From NCBI GenBank assembly GCA_965140735.1, contig OZ223306.1, positions 1,178,001-1,242,000 on the forward strand: a stretch of DNA of 64,000 nt, given 5' to 3'. Every line of letters begins with the position of its first letter. Positions within the stretch are counted from its first letter, which is position 1. Under the pieces are notes generated by a model. That model saw only the letters and a list, made by a program, of their open reading frames with translations. It was not told where the DNA came from and searched no databases. Made by a program: the position numbers and the translations under genes. Below are positions 61,901-64,000 of this stretch, in pieces. Source of the stretch: Fusibacter_A sp965140735. Lineage in GTDB: Bacteria > Bacillota > Clostridia > Peptostreptococcales > Acidaminobacteraceae.

Positions 61901-63517
61901 TTATTTTGATTGATCCGCGAGCCATTCGAAGAGAGTGACTTCTTTGCCATCAATTGTATCAACACATTCATTATTTAAAGCATATATCCACGAGAAGTGT
62001 CCCATGTACTCGTATGGATCAACACCGTTTTGCGCCTTATACATCCCTGAGGTATCCACTACTTTATCAAATCGACTATAGTGAATGTTAGTTGCTCCTA
62101 AGCTTTCCAATCTATTATAGAGTGCATTAGAGAAATCGTCTTTTAAAATAGGATTTCCCATTGCGTCTTTTTTGACGATGACATTATGATTACCATCGAT
62201 TTCGCCTTCCGCTATGGAAACCACACCATCTGAAAGTGCATGCGTTAACCATATTGGCATCTCTTTAATCGCTTTAAGTCTATCCTCAGTTAACCAGTTC
62301 GCACTATATGCTTCACAAATTGGAAATGCTGCTGCAAAATAATTTGGATAGTTGACAATCATGTTTACCGTCATATACCCACCATTTGAACAACCACCTA
62401 TATAAATTCTATTTTTATCGATTTCCGGATGGTCAGAAACATAATTTTCAATCAGTGCCATTAATGCTTCTTGATAATAAGATTTGCCATTGCTGTTTTC
62501 GATTGTGTTATTATATACATCTGTACCGTTATAATCCATCCACATGGTTGGTGCCTGCGGTACAAGAATATAGCTACCTGTTTCGCCAAATAATTTCTGA
62601 ATCTCATCTGACGCTAAGTTAACCACTTTATTCCCTATAAGTGAAATCGTCGTGTCGACGCCACCTTCTCCAGCACCATGTAACCATATGATTAAAGGAT
62701 TTTTACCGTTCTCTTTAAAGGCTGTATTCGGCACATATGAAGCATATAAGAGCTCTATATTAGAATATTCAAATTTTTGGTTATTATCAAATTCATCTGC
62801 CACTAATTTCACATCTCCAGAATACGCTTGATCAGCTGTGGGCATCATAACGATCTTATCCCCATCTTGTGATGTTAAAAAAGCGCCTGGATTAAGGCTT
62901 ATTTTATAGCGGGTTTTAATGTATTCATTTCTAGAAGTGAGCATATTGTAATTAAAAGGGGAACTTTCAACGCGCTGTGGTCCAACAGGCATCTCAATCG
63001 TTACAAAAGCGCCTGTATTCACTCGGTTCCCATTTTCATCTGATTTGTAGATATTCGTTACTGAACGTAAAGCTTCATGTGCTGTGACTTCATCCTTATA
63101 AGTAAACGTCTCAAAGTCAAAATCCTTAAAATAGCGAACAGATGTGACTTCAAAAGTATCATTTGACAAAGTATTTTCATTTATTGGCATATTAAAATCT
63201 AATACGACTTTCGTAATTGCAGGGCCCCAATCAAAAGCTTCTGTGATGGTTTTATAATGCACATCTGCGAGTACTTTAGAAGCACTGCTCGGATCTCCCA
63301 ATTTTTTAATTAAAAGCGGTAACCATTTTCCTAAATCGTCTTCAGCATTTTGGTTGATAAAGTTCAGCCACTCTTCAGGATTTTCAGTTTTCTCATAGAG
63401 AATTTTCATAACTTCTTCATCCACCATTCCATTTTCCGTCTCTGCCATAGATATACCACCAAGCATTGTCAACAAGAGCAATAAACTCATAATAACTGCA
63501 TAGATTTGTTTTCTCAT
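61901..63517 (-). CDS. Secreted alpha/beta-hydrolase (esterase/peptidase-like)
   Basis: A 538-residue secreted protein: signal peptide (IYAVIMSLLLLLTMLGGISMA). An N-terminal domain of about 230 residues, beta-rich, follows (VTSVRYFKDFDFETFT). The C-terminal alpha/beta-hydrolase domain has the oxyanion HGAGEGG, the nucleophile elbow IYIGGCSNGGYM (GxSxG Ser), an Asp candidate in HALSDGVVSIAEG and His in MGHFSWIYAL. It resembles feruloyl-esterase/polyhydroxybutyrate-depolymerase-like and prolyl-oligopeptidase-like enzymes; the substrate cannot be told. AAGGGGGATT precedes ATG 63517. A single-gene unit with strong terminators on both sides. Confidence 0.8.
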   Translation of the reverse strand: MRKQIYAVIMSLLLLLTMLGGISMAETENGMVDEEVMKILYEKTENPEEWLNFINQNAEDDLGKWLPLLIKKLGDPSSASKVLADVHYKTITEAFDWGPAITKVVLDFNMPINENTLSNDTFEVTSVRYFKDFDFETFTYKDEVTAHEALRSVTNIYKSDENGNRVNTGAFVTIEMPVGPQRVESSPFNYNMLTSRNEYIKTRYKISLNPGAFLTSQDGDKIVMMPTADQAYSGDVKLVADEFDNNQKFEYSNIELLYASYVPNTAFKENGKNPLIIWLHGAGEGGVDTTISLIGNKVVNLASDEIQKLFGETGSYILVPQAPTMWMDYNGTDVYNNTIENSNGKSYYQEALMALIENYVSDHPEIDKNRIYIGGCSNGGYMTVNMIVNYPNYFAAAFPICEAYSANWLTEDRLKAIKEMPIWLTHALSDGVVSIAEGEIDGNHNVIVKKDAMGNPILKDDFSNALYNRLESLGATNIHYSRFDKVVDTSGMYKAQNGVDPYEYMGHFSWIYALNNECVDTIDGKEVTLFEWLADQSK

Positions 63518-63886
63518 CAGAATCCCCCTTTTATTATACTACTCATCAATTAACAATCAACATATCGAATAATGATGGTGTTTCCAGCCTGAATCCAACT
63601 AACCATTGATCCGCAGCACTTTGATTTATCAGCGATCCTCCATCATCGTATAAAAAAAGACCAAAAGAGTGAGCCACGGTTACTCAACCGTAGTTCTTCC
63701 TTTGGTCTTGCCTGAAAAATCAGTCACAATCCATCATCAATATGTTTTTATTACATCTATAGATTATCACTTACTAGCTATAATGTCAATTTGGTTATAA
63801 CGATATAGAGGCCTTATTAATCATAAGAATGCATGCGATTATAGGCGAATCTCCCCATATAATTATTAAAATAGTGCTTTATTCAC
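63518..63886. other. 369-bp region without an intact gene
   Basis: It holds a terminator hairpin at 63651-63708 and a possible TTGATT-16-TATAAT pair at 63560-63533 for the esterase, whose start would be within about 9 bases of the esterase ATG. A 45-codon open minus-strand stretch (63670-63540) has no start signal and overlaps the hairpin; I take it as chance. Otherwise nothing is seen. Confidence 0.5.
63651..63708 (-). terminator. Two-part rho-independent terminator
   Basis: Minus strand AAGACCAAA and TTTGGTCTT pair as an outer stem; an inner stem CGGTT-GAGT-AACCG lies within; TTTTTTT follows. It is downstream of the partial gene at the right edge, with about 180 bases of spacer. Confidence 0.75.
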
Positions 63887-64000
63887 TTATTTATCATTTT
63901 TGAAACCTTGATCTTTTAATACTGGTTGAACTTTTGGAAAATACACACTTTTATAAGTATTAGATGTAGATACACTCCAATTGACTTCCTGCTCACGTCC
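63887..64000 (-). CDS. C-terminal end of an unidentified gene, cut by window edge
   Basis: The last 37 codons of a minus-strand frame enter from the right edge (start of visible part GREQEVNWSVSTSNTYKSVY) and end in TAA at 63887-63889. The codon use looks normal and a terminator follows. Nothing in this short peptide allows a family assignment. Confidence 0.55.
   Translation of the reverse strand, partial: GREQEVNWSVSTSNTYKSVYFPKVQPVLKDQGFKNDK

Noticed and set aside
63540..63670. Open 45-codon minus-strand stretch just upstream of the esterase gene
   Set aside because: No start codon with a ribosome-binding site, overlaps the terminator hairpin, and no family resemblance.

Overview
The window is about 36% G+C chromosomal DNA from a low-G+C Gram-positive bacterium, most likely a member of the Clostridia. 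Signs of this are the PASTA-domain kinase/PP2C pair, DivIVA/SepF/YlmH division genes, a T-box in front of ileS, strong AGGAGG ribosome-binding sites, an SLH-anchored surface protein, YugP, PgeF and a radical-SAM DUF512 protein. The genus cannot be fixed from the sequence alone. No tRNA, rRNA, CRISPR array or transposase was seen.

Region 1 (1-14.2 kb, minus strand) is one long housekeeping run: yicC, gmk, rpoZ, coaBC, priA, def, fmt, yugP, rsmB, prpC, prkC, rsgA, rpe, thiN. It starts at a promoter near 14.18 kb, and thiN runs off the left edge. Between yugP and rsmB lies a 126-bp near-palindrome that codes for nothing obvious. Region 2 (14.3-17.9 kb, plus strand) has rqcH (ribosome rescue), an orphan solute-binding-like protein and a DUF308 membrane protein behind a palindromic operator candidate. 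Region 3 (17.9-22.6 kb, minus strand) has rluD-pyrR followed by an ABC-2 exporter, plus a small membrane protein. Region 4 (22.8-27.9 kb, plus strand) holds a split ThrE-type exporter, two lipoproteins, a D,D-carboxypeptidase and small membrane or unknown genes. Region 5 (27.9-31.1 kb) has a MaoC hydratase/FabG reductase pair, an unknown gene, and an M20 dipeptidase homologue that lacks key metal ligands.

Region 6 (31.2-42.4 kb, minus strand) is the accessory island and the most unusual part. It encodes three tandem, diverged phage-tail-collar (MdpB-like) proteins. Next to them is a roughly 2,950-residue secreted protein with 29 InlB/Flg_new-type repeats and three C-terminal SLH domains. A C-terminal scrap of a fourth tail-collar gene lies on the far side of the giant gene, so the giant gene now sits between tail-collar copies. 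The repeats have a hierarchical 1,194-bp period, a sign of recent unequal amplification.

Region 7 (43-51.7 kb, minus strand) is the division/translation cluster: gpsA, a HlyD-like protein, yggS, sepF, yggT, ylmH, divIVA, then T-box-controlled ileS. Region 8 (51.9-56.7 kb, minus strand) has three small unknown genes and pgeF-DUF512-der. Region 9 (56.9-61.8 kb, plus strand) is a response regulator/histidine kinase/ABC ATPase/FtsX permease module of the kind that senses and counters envelope-active compounds. The right end (61.9-64 kb, minus strand) has a secreted esterase and the last codons of an unidentified gene.
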